From Nocardia sp. NBC_00403 (GTDB lineage: Bacteria; Actinomycetota; Actinomycetes; Mycobacteriales; Mycobacteriaceae): a stretch of DNA of 64,000 nucleotides. Positions 46,716 to 57,072 of this stretch are shown piece after piece. Location of the stretch: contig NZ_CP107939.1 in NCBI RefSeq assembly GCF_036046055.1, forward strand, positions 7,998,001-8,062,000, given 5' to 3'. Numbering within the stretch: position 1 is the stretch's first letter; each line of letters begins with the position of its first letter. The notes beneath the pieces were generated by a model. That model had not been told where the DNA came from. It searched no databases and was given only the letters and a program-made list of their open reading frames with translations. The position numbers and the translations under genes are program-made.

Positions 46716-47432
46716 ATGAGGCCCACTATGCAGAGCCCTTCGGAGCTGTCGCGACAGAAGCGCTTCGGCCGAATCATCAAGGAGCGCCGGGATGAACTCG
46801 GCCTCACCCAGATGCAGATCGGTGATCTTGGAGGGCCCTCGGCGCCGACGATCAGGAAGATCGAAGACGGCGATGCAGCAATCAGCACACACACACTCAA
46901 CAAACTCGACGCGCCCCTGCGCTGGCTGCCGGGCAGTGCCGCGCGCACCTACGCGGGCGGCGCCCCGGCCGCACACGACGTCGACGTGCACACGCCGAGA
47001 TCCGACGAATCAATCGTGTCGGGACCCGATTCGATCCGTTTCGAAATCTCGGACCTGACCGGCCTGCTCGCGGCGGCCGGCCGACTCAACGACGCGGTCG
47101 AGCGCGGCCGAACGACCGAACCCCATGTGGTCTCGGCGATTTCGGACCTCAACGCCGTCGTCTCCCGATTATCGGCGCGCTATGCGACGGCAATGCTCGA
47201 ACGCAACGGCGGGCCGGGCAGGCACCTGCATCCGCTCGTCGAGATGGCGTTTGCGCATCTGCTGGAGGTGCCCGCCGAGGCCGACGATCCGTCGGAGTTC
47301 GAAGAGCGCCGCTATCGCCGCTGGTTGGCAGGCCGAACCGAGGACGTGGACGCCACCACCGAGGCCCGGTTTCGGGCCCGCTGGCTGGCAGCCAACAATG
47401 GTCCGACACCGATTCGTAACGGCAGGCACTGA
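46716..47432 (+). CDS. XRE-type helix-turn-helix protein, first gene of a three-gene module
   Basis: A 238-residue protein. Residues about 10-65 form an XRE helix-turn-helix (FGRIIKERRDELGLTQMQIG, then APTIRKIEDG). The rest is helical with two Arg/Glu-rich stretches and no known domain. The start is ATG 46716 or ATG 46728. It is followed at once by the EspR-like and metalloprotease genes. Confidence 0.78.
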   Translation: MRPTMQSPSELSRQKRFGRIIKERRDELGLTQMQIGDLGGPSAPTIRKIEDGDAAISTHTLNKLDAPLRWLPGSAARTYAGGAPAAHDVDVHTPRSDESIVSGPDSIRFEISDLTGLLAAAGRLNDAVERGRTTEPHVVSAISDLNAVVSRLSARYATAMLERNGGPGRHLHPLVEMAFAHLLEVPAEADDPSEFEERRYRRWLAGRTEDVDATTEARFRARWLAANNGPTPIRNGRH

Positions 47433-47443
47433 GGGTGAAGGAC

Positions 47444-47875
47444 ATGACCGACGACGCGGCGGCCCGAGCAAGTCTCGCGCTCAGCCAGAAGATCAACCGG
47501 CTGTTCGCAACCGTGCACCCACGTTCGGCTCCCGAACGCAGTACATCGTCGGTGGCCGAGCACGTCAGCGACCAACTGCGGCGCGAGGTGCGCGAGAGTG
47601 ACATCGCCAGATTGCGCCGCGGCGAATTCGACGAGGCGGCCGCCGCGGTCGATACCACCGTGCTCACCGCGATCGCCCAGTGCTTCGGCGTGAGCGCCGA
47701 CTACCTCACCACGTCGGGGCAGGCCGCGGTTGCGATCGACCGGGAATTGGAGCTGCTCGCGACCATGCGCGACGCCAATGTCGCGAGCATCGCACTGCGC
47801 GGTTCCGACATCGATCCCGCCATGCTCACCGCCATCATCGAGAGCGCGGATCGACTCGGGCCACCGACTCGGTAA
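47444..47875 (+). CDS. EspR-like DNA-binding regulator
   Basis: A 143-residue protein laid out like mycobacterial EspR: an N-terminal SQKINRLFATVHP segment, an atypical helix-turn-helix ending at AIAQCFGVSADYLTT, and a dimerisation tail IDRELELLATMRDANVAS that recalls EspR's ELQWLCTMRDDGV. EspR is a nucleoid-associated regulator of ESX-1 and cell-wall genes. ATG 47444 has GAGGG upstream; GTG 47435 is the alternative. It lies 11 bases after the XRE gene. Confidence 0.72.
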   Translation: MTDDAAARASLALSQKINRLFATVHPRSAPERSTSSVAEHVSDQLRREVRESDIARLRRGEFDEAAAAVDTTVLTAIAQCFGVSADYLTTSGQAAVAIDRELELLATMRDANVASIALRGSDIDPAMLTAIIESADRLGPPTR

Positions 47876-47933
47876 CATCGTCTCCTACCGGGGCGGGAAC
47901 CGTAGTGCCGCTGTAGGTAGGAGATCGCATCGA

Positions 47934-48443
47934 ATGGCCGGTTTGGACAGCCGATTTCGGGAACTTTCCCGGACCGTCCCGATACCCCACCCGTGGGATC
48001 TGCCGACCTACCTGAATGCAGTCGCCGCCCATCGCGGCCGGATGATCACCCTGCTTCCCGTCGACACCCCCATCCTCTCGGGCACCGGCTGCGGCACCGG
48101 CAGCGGCCTGTGGATCGCCAAGCACGACAGCGACGTCATCGCCTATGGCGCGGACACCACCGAATGGCATGCCGAGCACATCATCGTCCACGAACTCGGG
48201 CACATGCTGCTCGGACACGGCGCCGAACCGTCACGTCCCCCGACGCAGAACTACGCCGTGATCACCGATCTGCTCCCCTCGATCTCCCCGGAATCCATCG
48301 CACACGTCCTCGGTCGCAGCGATTACGAATCCACCCGCGAGCGCGACGCCGAAACCTTCGCCGACCTGGTCATGCTCCAGGCCATGCGCCCCCAACGCCG
48401 AGAATCCCTGCTACACAAGACATTCTTCCGCGACAGACGGTGA
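47934..48443 (+). CDS. ImmA/IrrE-like zinc metallopeptidase
   Basis: A 169-residue protein with HIIVHELGHMLLGHG, the HExxH zinc motif of ImmA/IrrE peptidases, plus a downstream acidic RERDAETFADLVMLQ that supplies the third ligand region. ImmA cleaves a phage-type repressor and IrrE controls a DNA damage repressor, both XRE proteins. Here two helix-turn-helix genes lie immediately upstream, so one of them may be the substrate; this is inference. TAGGAGA precedes the ATG at 47934. Confidence 0.82.
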   Translation: MAGLDSRFRELSRTVPIPHPWDLPTYLNAVAAHRGRMITLLPVDTPILSGTGCGTGSGLWIAKHDSDVIAYGADTTEWHAEHIIVHELGHMLLGHGAEPSRPPTQNYAVITDLLPSISPESIAHVLGRSDYESTRERDAETFADLVMLQAMRPQRRESLLHKTFFRDRR

Positions 48444-48512
48444 ACCGCGCGCATCGCAGTTCTCCGGGCATCCAACTCGGTGCGCTGAATACCCGGAGAG
48501 GCGGGAGCGTGG

Positions 48513-49268
48513 TTAGTACGCGAGCCGGATGAGGCCGTAGTCGAAGGCGTGCCGACGGTAGACGACCGACGGTCGGTCGGTCTCTTTGTCCTGGAAGAGG
48601 AAGAAGTCGTGGCCGACGAGTTCCATCTGGTAGAGGGCGTCATCGACCGACATCGGAGTCGCGGCGTGGACCTTGGTGCGGACGATGTGACCGGGGCCGG
48701 CCTCGTAGTCCGTTGCCTCCGACGTTTCGGAAGCAAGGCGGCCTTCACCCTCGGGGTGGTCGTGCGCCATAGTGCCGTTGGCGTGAACGAACAGGGAATC
48801 GTCGATCAGGTCCGCGGTGGCCTGGGCAACGGACACCGGGGTCTTGTCGCCGTAGTGCACCCGGCGCCGATCCTTGGTCCGGCGCAACCGGCTCTCCAGC
48901 TTCGCAGTCACCGATTCGAATGCGGCATAGAAACTGTCCGCGCAGGCCTCCGCCCGGACGATCGGCCCCTTGCCGCGTGCGGTGATCTCGACTCGCTGGC
49001 AGCTCTTGCGCTGTCGACGATTTCGTTCATGGAAGAGCTCGACGTCGAAGAGGAAGATCGACGGATCGAAACGTTCGAGTCGGGAGAGTTTCTCCGCGAC
49101 GTAGATTCGGAAGTGATCAGGTACCTCGACGTTGCGACCTTTCACCACGACGTCCGCGCTAGGTGTCCTAGGACGGTCCGCTGGGGGTTGCTCTGTCTGA
49201 TCCTGGGTGCCGGAATCCAGCACCAAAGAATCGGCATCTTTCACTGAAGGTCGTGAAGAAGTCGTCAC
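48513..49268 (-). CDS. hpf: Long-form ribosome hibernation promoting factor
   Basis: A 251-residue HPF. The N-terminal S30AE domain starts at VVVKGRNVEVPDHFRIYVAEK and holds LFHERNRRQRKSC; the C-terminal dimerisation domain contains KVHAATPMSVDDALYQME and ends FDYGLIRLAY. It dimerises 70S ribosomes in stationary phase or stress. GTG at 49268 with GGGAGG five bases upstream. It corresponds to Rv3241c and follows secA1 in the ancestral order, with the lipid and regulator blocks inserted here. Confidence 0.92.
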   Translation of the reverse strand: MTTSSRPSVKDADSLVLDSGTQDQTEQPPADRPRTPSADVVVKGRNVEVPDHFRIYVAEKLSRLERFDPSIFLFDVELFHERNRRQRKSCQRVEITARGKGPIVRAEACADSFYAAFESVTAKLESRLRRTKDRRRVHYGDKTPVSVAQATADLIDDSLFVHANGTMAHDHPEGEGRLASETSEATDYEAGPGHIVRTKVHAATPMSVDDALYQMELVGHDFFLFQDKETDRPSVVYRRHAFDYGLIRLAY

Positions 49269-49451
49269 GCGTACCTCCCGGATATGGCCGCACAAACCGA
49301 TGCACGTGCGGCGGGATGAGCCGTGCCGATTGACAATCTCTCGGCACATTGATGTCCGAGGCGCCACCTCCAAACTGCCGGTTCGGGTGTGTGACCGCGA
49401 CGGTAGTACGACATCGGGCGGTCCGCCAGTGTTCACGCAAATTTCCCGGAG

Positions 49452-50099
49452 TCAAGCAGCACACGTCACCACCACCGCACATACCGGCACCCCGATTCCG
49501 GCTAACACTCGGACCGATTCGGAGGCGGTGGCTCCGGTCGTCAGCACGTCGTCGACCAGCACTACCTCGGCATTCTCCGGTATCATCGCCCCACCGCAGC
49601 GACTGCGCGCCACCACGATTCGGCCCCGGAGATTGTGCCGCCGCTGCGCGGCTGTCAAGCCCACCGAATCCCGCACACCCCACCACACCCGCAACATCGG
49701 TACCACCCGGCAATCGGGCAGCCACCTCGCCGCCGCATGGGTCGTACGCACCATGGGATCCCCGCCCCGACGGCGCGCGGCCACACTTCTGCTCGGCGCC
49801 GGAATCAACACCAGCGGCCGGCCCTCGGCCCGCAATAGCGCTAACGCAGTCGACAGTGCCATGCCGAGCGGCTCCGCCAGATCGCGGCGCCCGTGCTCCT
49901 TGGCCGAGAGTACCGCCCGACGCCCAGGACCCGCATATTTCGTGAGCGCCCAACACGGCACTCCGGGCTCGGTACGCGGCTGCACCCGCACCGGCCCGTG
50001 TGTCAGCACCGCCGCACAATCGGCGCACCAGCCGACCCCGGCCGCCCCGCATCCGGCACAGGCCGACGGCAGCACGAGATCCAGCAGTGTGCGCATCAC
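49452..50099 (-). CDS. ComF family phosphoribosyltransferase-like protein (Rv3242c-like)
   Basis: A 215-residue ComF protein. Four cysteines near the start (CAGCGAAGVGWCADC) form a zinc ribbon. A phosphoribosyltransferase-like fold follows with the PRPP motif VVLVDDVLTTGATASE. ComF acts in DNA uptake in competent bacteria; in actinomycetes its role is unclear. Its first codon is GTG 50099, immediately followed by ATG 50096. Confidence 0.88.
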   Translation of the reverse strand: MMRTLLDLVLPSACAGCGAAGVGWCADCAAVLTHGPVRVQPRTEPGVPCWALTKYAGPGRRAVLSAKEHGRRDLAEPLGMALSTALALLRAEGRPLVLIPAPSRSVAARRRGGDPMVRTTHAAARWLPDCRVVPMLRVWWGVRDSVGLTAAQRRHNLRGRIVVARSRCGGAMIPENAEVVLVDDVLTTGATASESVRVLAGIGVPVCAVVVTCAA

Positions 50100-50311
50100 C
50101 CGAGTGTGCGCGCACCCACCGACAAGTTCGATCGACCGACCTCGCGACGTAATCCGAGCGCTGCCACTGAGATGGCAAGTCGGCTTGGTGACCGATTCCG
50201 TTCCAGCACAACCATTACGCCGCTACGCCGGGTGGGTCCGAAGCATTCATCGGGTCACCGATTGCCGGTAGCGCTCGAGCGCACCCGCGGGCGATCGGAC
50301 AACCACGACGA

Positions 50312-52123
50312 TCAGCCGGGCAGGACCGGAATGGCATTCGCGCCGAGACCGGGCACCTCACGCCAGTAGGGCTCGCCACCGCCGGGGTTGCTGGTCAGCT
50401 CCAGTACCGCACGCAAATCCGCGACGTACTGGTGTTCCGGTGACGCGCTCACCAGCCGCACCGGCGGGGTCAGATTCTGGCTTGTCTGCGGGAGCGGTTG
50501 GGAACCGTCCACGGACACAGAACTCACCGGGTCGACATCGCCCGCGCGGGCGATGAGCAGGGTGTCGGCACCGAGCCAGTCCACCGAGACGGCGGCCGTG
50601 CTCAGTCCGACAGCCAGCGGAAGCGGTGAGGTCAGGGCGTACTTGCCGTTCGGCTGTGGGACGATGACCGCGACATAAACCTTGCCGTCGGCGATCAGCG
50701 CAGCACGCACCCCGGTTCGGGAAACCCGTAGTTCGGTTATCGGCAGCCGGAATGTCAGGCTGGGAATCGCCGAGGTCAGCGCCGAGATGTCGACATCCTG
50801 CACCGAGACGGTTCCGGTGGTCCGGTCGTTGACCGCGCGGATCACCCGTTCGCCGTCTATGACCACCCATGCGGCACTGCCGTCGGCATTCCAGGATGGC
50901 CTGGAGATGGTCGTGCCCTCGGCGACGGGGAACGCATTGCCGCCGTAGCTACCGACCATCAGCGTGCGCGGCGGTTCGGGGGGCGGCCGTCCGGCATCGG
51001 CGACGGCAGCGACCAGTTGGCCATCCGGTGACAGGCCCACCGACTGCAGGTTGTTCACAGCACCGAAGTAACCGGGCGGGGTGACCATTCCGTCCGCGGT
51101 GACCTGCACGAGGGATCCGTTGCGCAGGGCATGCAATCCGATCCGATTCTTCGTGTGTGCCGCCACGCTGAGATGGTCGACGTCGGCGACCGACCAGCCG
51201 GCGGCGAATCGATCGTCCAACGGTTTGCCGTCTGCAAACAGCACGTACGGGCCGAGAATGTCGGCGCCTGCCAGCGTGAGGACCACCTGCCCGGCAAGCA
51301 GTTCGCGGTCGCGTGGCGACAGGTTGGTGGCGCCTGCGAAGTCGATGCGCACCCCGCCGAGCCCGACACCGACTTCACCGGGATCGCTGCCCGCCTTGGT
51401 GACCGGACCACGCAGCGCGACCGGCGGCGCCAGCTCGTTGCGCACCACGGTCGCCAGTGCGGGCTGGCTGCCCTCGGTGAGCAGGGTCATCAGTCGTTGG
51501 GTCAATTGATTCTTGGCAACCGAGATCCACCGCAGATCGGGGACCACGGTGGTGCCGGAGGGGTCGATGAAATACAGCACGTAACGCCGGTAGGACTTGG
51601 CGAACGCGGAGTGGTCCATGATCACGCCGTCCGGCAGCTGGTCGATGCGCCACTCACCGTCGACCTTCGACATTTCGATCTTGTTTTCCAGCGGCAAGTC
51701 GTTTGCCCGATAGGCGCCGTCCGGCGCCAGCTCACCGACCTTGTGCGTTCGGATCACATAGGTCGCCTTGTCTCCGACACGCGATTCACGCAGCGTGTCC
51801 GTCTTCTCGACGATCGTCGTGCTCGCCGTGTCGTCCCATTGCGCCGACGCCGACGGCGTCATGTACTGCCGAGCGGCCAGGTGCCGGTTGGTCGGATCCG
51901 CGGTGGCCTGCAGGAAATCACGCAGCAGCAGGTCTGGATCGCGTCCCGCGATGGGCGGCGGCGGACCGTCGTTGGTCGGCTCCCTGTTGATGGTGCCGAG
52001 CGCCTGTGGCGCCGAGGACTCCGGCAGACTCGCACATCCGGTCAGCATCAGCAACGCCGCGATGGCGGCCGCACCGAGCGCGGACCGCCGGTGCGACATC
52101 GGATACCAGGCACGCATCCTCAT
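50312..52123 (-). CDS. lpqB: Lipoprotein LpqB, MtrAB accessory
   Basis: A 603-residue secreted lipoprotein. The signal peptide ends in the lipobox LTGC with the lipidated cysteine at about residue 30. A GerMN-type domain is in the middle and a beta-propeller-like C-terminal half follows. In mycobacteria and Streptomyces LpqB binds MtrB outside the membrane and tunes MtrA signalling. Its ATG overlaps the mtrB stop (ATGA), with GGGAGA upstream. Confidence 0.93.
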   Translation of the reverse strand: MRMRAWYPMSHRRSALGAAAIAALLMLTGCASLPESSAPQALGTINREPTNDGPPPPIAGRDPDLLLRDFLQATADPTNRHLAARQYMTPSASAQWDDTASTTIVEKTDTLRESRVGDKATYVIRTHKVGELAPDGAYRANDLPLENKIEMSKVDGEWRIDQLPDGVIMDHSAFAKSYRRYVLYFIDPSGTTVVPDLRWISVAKNQLTQRLMTLLTEGSQPALATVVRNELAPPVALRGPVTKAGSDPGEVGVGLGGVRIDFAGATNLSPRDRELLAGQVVLTLAGADILGPYVLFADGKPLDDRFAAGWSVADVDHLSVAAHTKNRIGLHALRNGSLVQVTADGMVTPPGYFGAVNNLQSVGLSPDGQLVAAVADAGRPPPEPPRTLMVGSYGGNAFPVAEGTTISRPSWNADGSAAWVVIDGERVIRAVNDRTTGTVSVQDVDISALTSAIPSLTFRLPITELRVSRTGVRAALIADGKVYVAVIVPQPNGKYALTSPLPLAVGLSTAAVSVDWLGADTLLIARAGDVDPVSSVSVDGSQPLPQTSQNLTPPVRLVSASPEHQYVADLRAVLELTSNPGGGEPYWREVPGLGANAIPVLPG

Positions 52124-53940
52124 GACTGTAGGTCTCCCGGTTCGGCGGCTTCGGCGTCGGCGGCGGCACTCTGGTCGGTCTGCGGTCCCGTGCCGTTCGT
52201 CACCTCGGCCCGCTCGACCGGTTCCGGCTCCGCCACCACCGCGGGCCGCTCGGCCTCGCCATTGCTCGCGGGCGCGGCTTCGACCGCACGCAGCTGTGCG
52301 TGCTTGCGCAACACAGGCTCGAGCGGCAGCGGGCTGGCACCGAGCTTCTTGCCGCGCACCAGCGGCAGCGTAAGCCGGAAGCAGGCGCCGACTCCTACCT
52401 CGCCCCACGCCTCCAGCTTGCCCTCGTGCAGGTTCGCGTCCTCGACGCTGATCGACAGCCCGAGTCCGGTGCCACCGGAACGACGCATCCGCGACGGATC
52501 CGAGCGCCAGAATCGGTTGAAGACGAGCTTCTCCTCGCCAGGTCGCAGGCCGATACCCTGATCGCGGACGATCACCGCGACCGCGTTGGCATCGAGATCG
52601 CCGCGCATCCGGATGAGCACCGGCTTGCCCTCACTGTGGTCGATCGCGTTGGCGAGCAGATTGCGCAGCACCCGCTCGACCCGGCGCGGATCGACCTCGG
52701 CGACCAACGGATCCTCCGGCAAGTCGATCACGACCTCGACACCGGCCTCCTTGGCCAAATGCCGGACGGTCGAGATCGCGGCCCGCGCACACATCCGCAC
52801 GTCGAGGGATTCGACCTGGAGTTCGGCGACGCCCGCGTCGTGACGGCTGATCTCGAGCAGATCGTTCAATAGGCCCTCGAAGCGGTCCAGCTCGGTGACA
52901 AGCAGTTCGGCGCTTCGGGCGAGTGCGGCGTCGAGATCGTCGCTGCTGCCGTGGATCAGATCTGCGGCCATGCGCACGGTGGTCAGCGGGGTCCGCAGCT
53001 CGTGGCTGACATCGGAGGTGAAGCGGCGTTGCAGATTGCCGAACTCCTCCAGCTGGGTGATCTGGTTGGACAGGCTCTCGGCCATCTCGTTGAAGGCCTG
53101 GGCCAGGCGCGCCATGTCGTCTTCGCCGCGCACCAGCATGCGCTCCTTGAGCCTGCCGTCGGCGAAACGGCCCGCGATCCGCGCGGCCGAACGGATCGGC
53201 AGCACCACCTGACGGGTGACCAGCGCTGTGATAGCGGCGAGTAGAACCAGCAGCACAATGCCGCCGATCAGCATCGTGCCGCGCATCAGCGACAGACTGC
53301 GTTCTTCGTTGGCCAGCGGGAAGATCAGATAGATCTGCAGTGTCGGGATCTCGGCGCTCGGGCTGCCGATGATCAGCGCACGGCCACGGTAGCCATCGGG
53401 GTCGGAGACCGTGGCGAACTGATAGCTGACCTGGTTGCGCTCGACATAGCGGCGCAACTCCTCCGGTACCTCCTGGATCGGGCCGGTCGAGATCTGCTGC
53501 AGCGGCGTGCCGCCGACGATGCTCAGCGCCGAGTCGAAACTGCCTGCCGCACCGCTGGACTGGCCGGTGCCGCCGCGGTTGGACAGCGCGTTGCGCGCGT
53601 CGGCGAGGCGCTGCTGCTGGGTGCCGATGTCGTGCACGCCCGCGAGCTGGTTCTCCACCGTGTTACGGGCGCGATCCATCTCCTCGACCGCCGCGTTGAT
53701 CTTGGCGTCGAGTAATCGATCGGTGATCTGACTGGTCAGCACCACGCCGAGGATCGTGATGACGATCAGCGACAAGGTGAGCGTGGAGACGATGACGCGC
53801 AATTGCAGCGAACGACGCCACACATGGCCGAGCGCGGTGCCGACTTCCTTGAACCAGGCGATCACCGGTGCGAGCGATCGTTCGAGACGGTGGGTCACCC
53901 CTTCCCCATCGCCCGAACGATCGGCATCGCCTTCGATCAC
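52120..53940 (-). CDS. mtrB: Sensor histidine kinase MtrB
   Basis: A 606-residue membrane kinase. Two membrane segments ([21 protein letters not shown] and [20 protein letters not shown], each part of a longer helix) flank an extracytoplasmic loop; a HAMP domain follows. The phospho-accepting histidine is in [14 protein letters not shown] and G boxes are [12 protein letters not shown] and [12 protein letters not shown] Pro/Glu-rich cytosolic tail ends it. GTG at 53940 overlaps the mtrA stop as GTGA. Confidence 0.94.
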   Translation of the reverse strand: MIEGDADRSGDGEGVTHRLERSLAPVIAWFKEVGTALGHVWRRSLQLRVIVSTLTLSLIVITILGVVLTSQITDRLLDAKINAAVEEMDRARNTVENQLAGVHDIGTQQQRLADARNALSNRGGTGQSSGAAGSFDSALSIVGGTPLQQISTGPIQEVPEELRRYVERNQVSYQFATVSDPDGYRGRALIIGSPSAEIPTLQIYLIFPLANEERSLSLMRGTMLIGGIVLLVLLAAITALVTRQVVLPIRSAARIAGRFADGRLKERMLVRGEDDMARLAQAFNEMAESLSNQITQLEEFGNLQRRFTSDVSHELRTPLTTVRMAADLIHGSSDDLDAALARSAELLVTELDRFEGLLNDLLEISRHDAGVAELQVESLDVRMCARAAISTVRHLAKEAGVEVVIDLPEDPLVAEVDPRRVERVLRNLLANAIDHSEGKPVLIRMRGDLDANAVAVIVRDQGIGLRPGEEKLVFNRFWRSDPSRMRRSGGTGLGLSISVEDANLHEGKLEAWGEVGVGACFRLTLPLVRGKKLGASPLPLEPVLRKHAQLRAVEAAPASNGEAERPAVVAEPEPVERAEVTNGTGPQTDQSAAADAEAAEPGDLQS

Positions 53941-54614
53941 GGGGGTCCGGCCTTGTAACCGACGCCGCGGACGGTGAGCACGATCTCCGGGTTCTCCGGA
54001 TCTTTCTCGACCTTCGCGCGCAGTCGCTGCACGTGCACGTTCACCAGGCGGGTGTCGGCGGCATGCCGGTAGCCCCAGACCTGCTCGAGCAGCACCTCTC
54101 GGGTGAACACCTGGCGGGGCTTGCGGGCGAGCGCGACAAGCAGATCGAACTCCAGCGGAGTCAGCGAGATCTGCGCACCGCCGCGCGTCACCTTGTGGGC
54201 GGGCACGTCGATGACGATGTCGGCGATCGACAGCAGCTCGGCGGGCTCCTCCTCGGTGCGGCGCAGGCGGGCACGCACCCTGGCGACTAGCTCCTTGGGC
54301 TTGAACGGCTTGACGATGTAATCGTCGGCACCGGACTCCAGACCGAGCACGACGTCGACCGTGTCGGTCTTCGCCGTGAGCATCACGATCGGAACTCCGG
54401 AGTCGGCCCGCAGCACACGGCATACATCGATGCCGTTCATGCCGGGCAGCATCAGGTCCAGCAACACAAGATCGGGGCGGATCTCCCGAACCGCCGCCAG
54501 CGCCTGCGTACCGTCGCCGACCACATGCGGGTCGAACCCTTCCCCGCGCAAGACGATCGTGAGCATCTCAGCGAGCGCCATATCGTCGTCGACGACCAGA
54601 ATCTTGGGCTTCAT
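53937..54614 (-). CDS. mtrA: Response regulator MtrA
   Basis: A 225-residue OmpR-type regulator. The phosphorylated aspartate is D53 in [11 protein letters not shown]; the acid pocket is VVDDD near residue 8 and the lysine is in [11 protein letters not shown]. The winged helix ends in [17 protein letters not shown] and VRGVGYKAG. In mycobacteria MtrA controls cell-wall hydrolases and division. The sequence is almost that of M. tuberculosis MtrA from memory. ATG at 54614. Confidence 0.95.
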   Translation of the reverse strand: MKPKILVVDDDMALAEMLTIVLRGEGFDPHVVGDGTQALAAVREIRPDLVLLDLMLPGMNGIDVCRVLRADSGVPIVMLTAKTDTVDVVLGLESGADDYIVKPFKPKELVARVRARLRRTEEEPAELLSIADIVIDVPAHKVTRGGAQISLTPLEFDLLVALARKPRQVFTREVLLEQVWGYRHAADTRLVNVHVQRLRAKVEKDPENPEIVLTVRGVGYKAGPP

Positions 54615-54692
54615 AATTACTATGGTGTCATCTCTCCGGCTCGGATCGGGCCGCCACGCCAACACTCGTGGCATCCCGCGGCACATCCAACC

Positions 54693-55340
54693 TTATCGGC
54701 CTGCAATTTCGGCTAGTCGCGAGGCCAATGAGGCCGGATCGTCATCGGATCGGTATGTCCACCATCGGCCGTGCCAGTCCCGTTCGGCCAGCTCGCGGTA
54801 CACCTCGAGGGTGCGCTGCTGCAGTCCGCCGTCGCGTTCGTAGGCGTCGAGAGCGCGGCTGTCGTCGAGTTCGCCTCGGCTGCGGGCACGCTCGGCCGCC
54901 ACTTCCGTCGAGACGTCCAGCAGCACTTGCAGCGTCGGCTCGGGCATGCCGAACCTGCCGAATTCCAATTCGGCTGTCCAGCGCGCGATCTCGCCGTCCA
55001 TGGATTGGTGCAGCCGGGCCGCGTTGTAGGCCGCGTTGGAGGCCACGTAGCGGTCCAGGATCACGATGTCATTGTCCGCCAGGAGTTTCGACAACTCGTC
55101 ACGGGCATCGGCCCGATCGAGCGCGAACAGCAACGCCATCGCATACACCGACGCCGCGAGATCACCGTGCCCGCCGTGCAGCGCCTCGGCGGCCAGGTCC
55201 GCATGCACCGAACGCCCGTAGCGTGGGAAGGCCAGCGTGGCCGTCCGCAGTCCACGCGCGGCGAGCATCGCGACGACGGCGTCGGTCAGCGTGCGTTTGC
55301 CCGCACCGTCGAGGCCTTCCACCGCAATCAACACGCCCAT
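54693..55340 (-). CDS. tmk: dTMP kinase
   Basis: A 215-residue thymidylate kinase converting dTMP to dTDP. The P-loop reads VEGLDGAGKRTLTD, the DR(Y/H) motif is VILDRYVASNAAYN, and a short LID follows. The unusual K-R-T after the glycine is shared with mycobacterial Tmk. It lies 78 bases upstream of mtrA in the same direction. Confidence 0.93.
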   Translation of the reverse strand: MGVLIAVEGLDGAGKRTLTDAVVAMLAARGLRTATLAFPRYGRSVHADLAAEALHGGHGDLAASVYAMALLFALDRADARDELSKLLADNDIVILDRYVASNAAYNAARLHQSMDGEIARWTAELEFGRFGMPEPTLQVLLDVSTEVAAERARSRGELDDSRALDAYERDGGLQQRTLEVYRELAERDWHGRWWTYRSDDDPASLASRLAEIAGR

Positions 55341-55451
55341 GGTCAGGAGGCTACATGCGCCGTGTTCGGCACCGAACGACAGTGTCCCGCCGACCGCAGG
55401 GGCCGGCGGGACACACGTTCTTCACCGCGCGTACTCGGTGCCGACGAGGCG

Positions 55452-56936
55452 TCAGTACCGATAGTGCTCCGGCTTGTACGGGCCTTCGACGTCGACGCCG
55501 ATGTACTCGGCCTGATCCTTGGTGAGCTTGGTCAGCGTGCCGCCGAGCGCCTCGACGTGGATCTTGGCGACCTTCTCATCCAGGTGCTTGGGCAGCCGGT
55601 AGACCTCGTTGTCGTACTCGTCCGGCTTGGTCCACAGTTCGATCTGCGCGATCACCTGGTTGGAGAAGCTGTTGGACATGACGAACGAGGGGTGGCCGGT
55701 GGCGTTGCCCAGGTTCAGCAGGCGGCCCTCCGACAGCACGATGATCGCCTTGCCGGACTCCTTGAACGTCCACAGGTCGACCTGCGGCTTGATGTTCAAA
55801 CGCGTTGCGCCGGAACGCTCCAGCGCCGCCATGTCGATCTCGTTGTCGAAGTGACCGATGTTGCCGAGGATGGCCTGGTCCTTCATCGCCTTCATGTGAT
55901 CGAGGGTGATGATGTCCTTGTTGCCGGTCGAGGTGATGACGATGTCGGCGTTGCCGATCGCCTGCTCGACGGTGACGACGTCGTAGCCGTCCATCAGCGC
56001 CTGCAGCGCGTTGATCGGATCGATCTCGGTGACCTGCACCCGAGCGCCCTGTCCGGCAAGCGATTCTGCGCAGCCCTTGCCGACATCGCCGTAGCCGCAG
56101 ATCAAAACCTTCTTGCCGCCGATGAGCACATCGGTGCCGCGGTTGATGCCGTCGATCAGCGAGTGCCGGGTGCCGTACTTGTTGTCGAACTTCGACTTGG
56201 TGACCGAGTCGTTGACATTGATAGCCGGGAACACCAGCTCACCTGCTGCGGCGAACTGGTAGAGCCGCAGCACGCCGGTGGTGGTCTCCTCGGTGACACC
56301 CTGCACCGAGTCGGCGATTTTGCCCCACTTGGTCTTGTCGGTCTCGAAGCGCTCGCGCAGCAGGTTCAGGAAGACCGTGTACTCGGCCGAGTGGTCCTCG
56401 TCCGCGGGCGGCACCACGCCGGCCTTCTCGAACTGCGCACCGCGCAGCACGAGCATGGTGGCGTCGCCACCGTCGTCGAGGATCATGTTGGCGGGCTCAC
56501 CCGGCCAGGTGAGCATCTGCTCGGCGGCCCACCAGTACTCCTCCAGTGTCTCGCCCTTCCAGGCGAAGACCGGCGTGCCCTTGGGCTCCTCGACGGTGCC
56601 GTTCGGACCGACGACGATGGCCGCGGCGGCATGGTCCTGGGTGGAGAAGATGTTGCAGGATGCCCAGCGCACCTCGGCGCCGAGACTCACGAGGGTTTCG
56701 ATCAGCACTGCGGTCTGGATCGTCATGTGCAGCGAACCGGAGATCCGCGCACCCTTCAGCGGCAGCACCTCCGCGTATTCGCGGCGCAGCGCCATCAGGC
56801 CGGGCATTTCGTGCTCGGCGAGGAGGATTTCCTTGCGGCCGAACTCGGCCAGCGACAGGTCGGCCACCTTGTAATCGATGCCGTTGCGGACATCGGCGGT
56901 CAGGGACGTGCGTGCGGGAAGTTCTGAGGTCGTCAT
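55452..56936 (-). CDS. sahH: S-adenosylhomocysteine hydrolase
   Basis: A 494-residue SahH, which splits S-adenosylhomocysteine to homocysteine and adenosine using bound NAD. Motifs include [29 protein letters not shown], the NAD-binding [17 protein letters not shown], and the conserved C-terminal KPEHYRY. An insert near residue 155 is typical of actinobacterial enzymes. First gene of the leftward tmk-mtrA-mtrB-lpqB direction, as in M. tuberculosis. Confidence 0.95.
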   Translation of the reverse strand: MTTSELPARTSLTADVRNGIDYKVADLSLAEFGRKEILLAEHEMPGLMALRREYAEVLPLKGARISGSLHMTIQTAVLIETLVSLGAEVRWASCNIFSTQDHAAAAIVVGPNGTVEEPKGTPVFAWKGETLEEYWWAAEQMLTWPGEPANMILDDGGDATMLVLRGAQFEKAGVVPPADEDHSAEYTVFLNLLRERFETDKTKWGKIADSVQGVTEETTTGVLRLYQFAAAGELVFPAINVNDSVTKSKFDNKYGTRHSLIDGINRGTDVLIGGKKVLICGYGDVGKGCAESLAGQGARVQVTEIDPINALQALMDGYDVVTVEQAIGNADIVITSTGNKDIITLDHMKAMKDQAILGNIGHFDNEIDMAALERSGATRLNIKPQVDLWTFKESGKAIIVLSEGRLLNLGNATGHPSFVMSNSFSNQVIAQIELWTKPDEYDNEVYRLPKHLDEKVAKIHVEALGGTLTKLTKDQAEYIGVDVEGPYKPEHYRY

Positions 56937-57072
56937 CTGCCTCTATCAGCCTCTCCTGGTTCGTCAGTACCGAGGCAAGGCTAGTCGCTGAATCAGCCCC
57001 TGGACTATGCGGCTGCCTCGCCTTCGCTCCCCCCTGCGCGGGCGAAGGTCGGACTTCGTCCGGCAGCGTCCA

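Noticed and set aside
54771..56927. 718-codon open frame opposite tmk and sahH
   Set aside because: Antisense to two conserved enzymes and spans their intergenic gap; shadow frame.
56937..57072. SAH riboswitch before sahH
   Set aside because: No matching conserved core; the region only shows a weak hairpin (CCTTCGC/GCGAAGG) after alkB.
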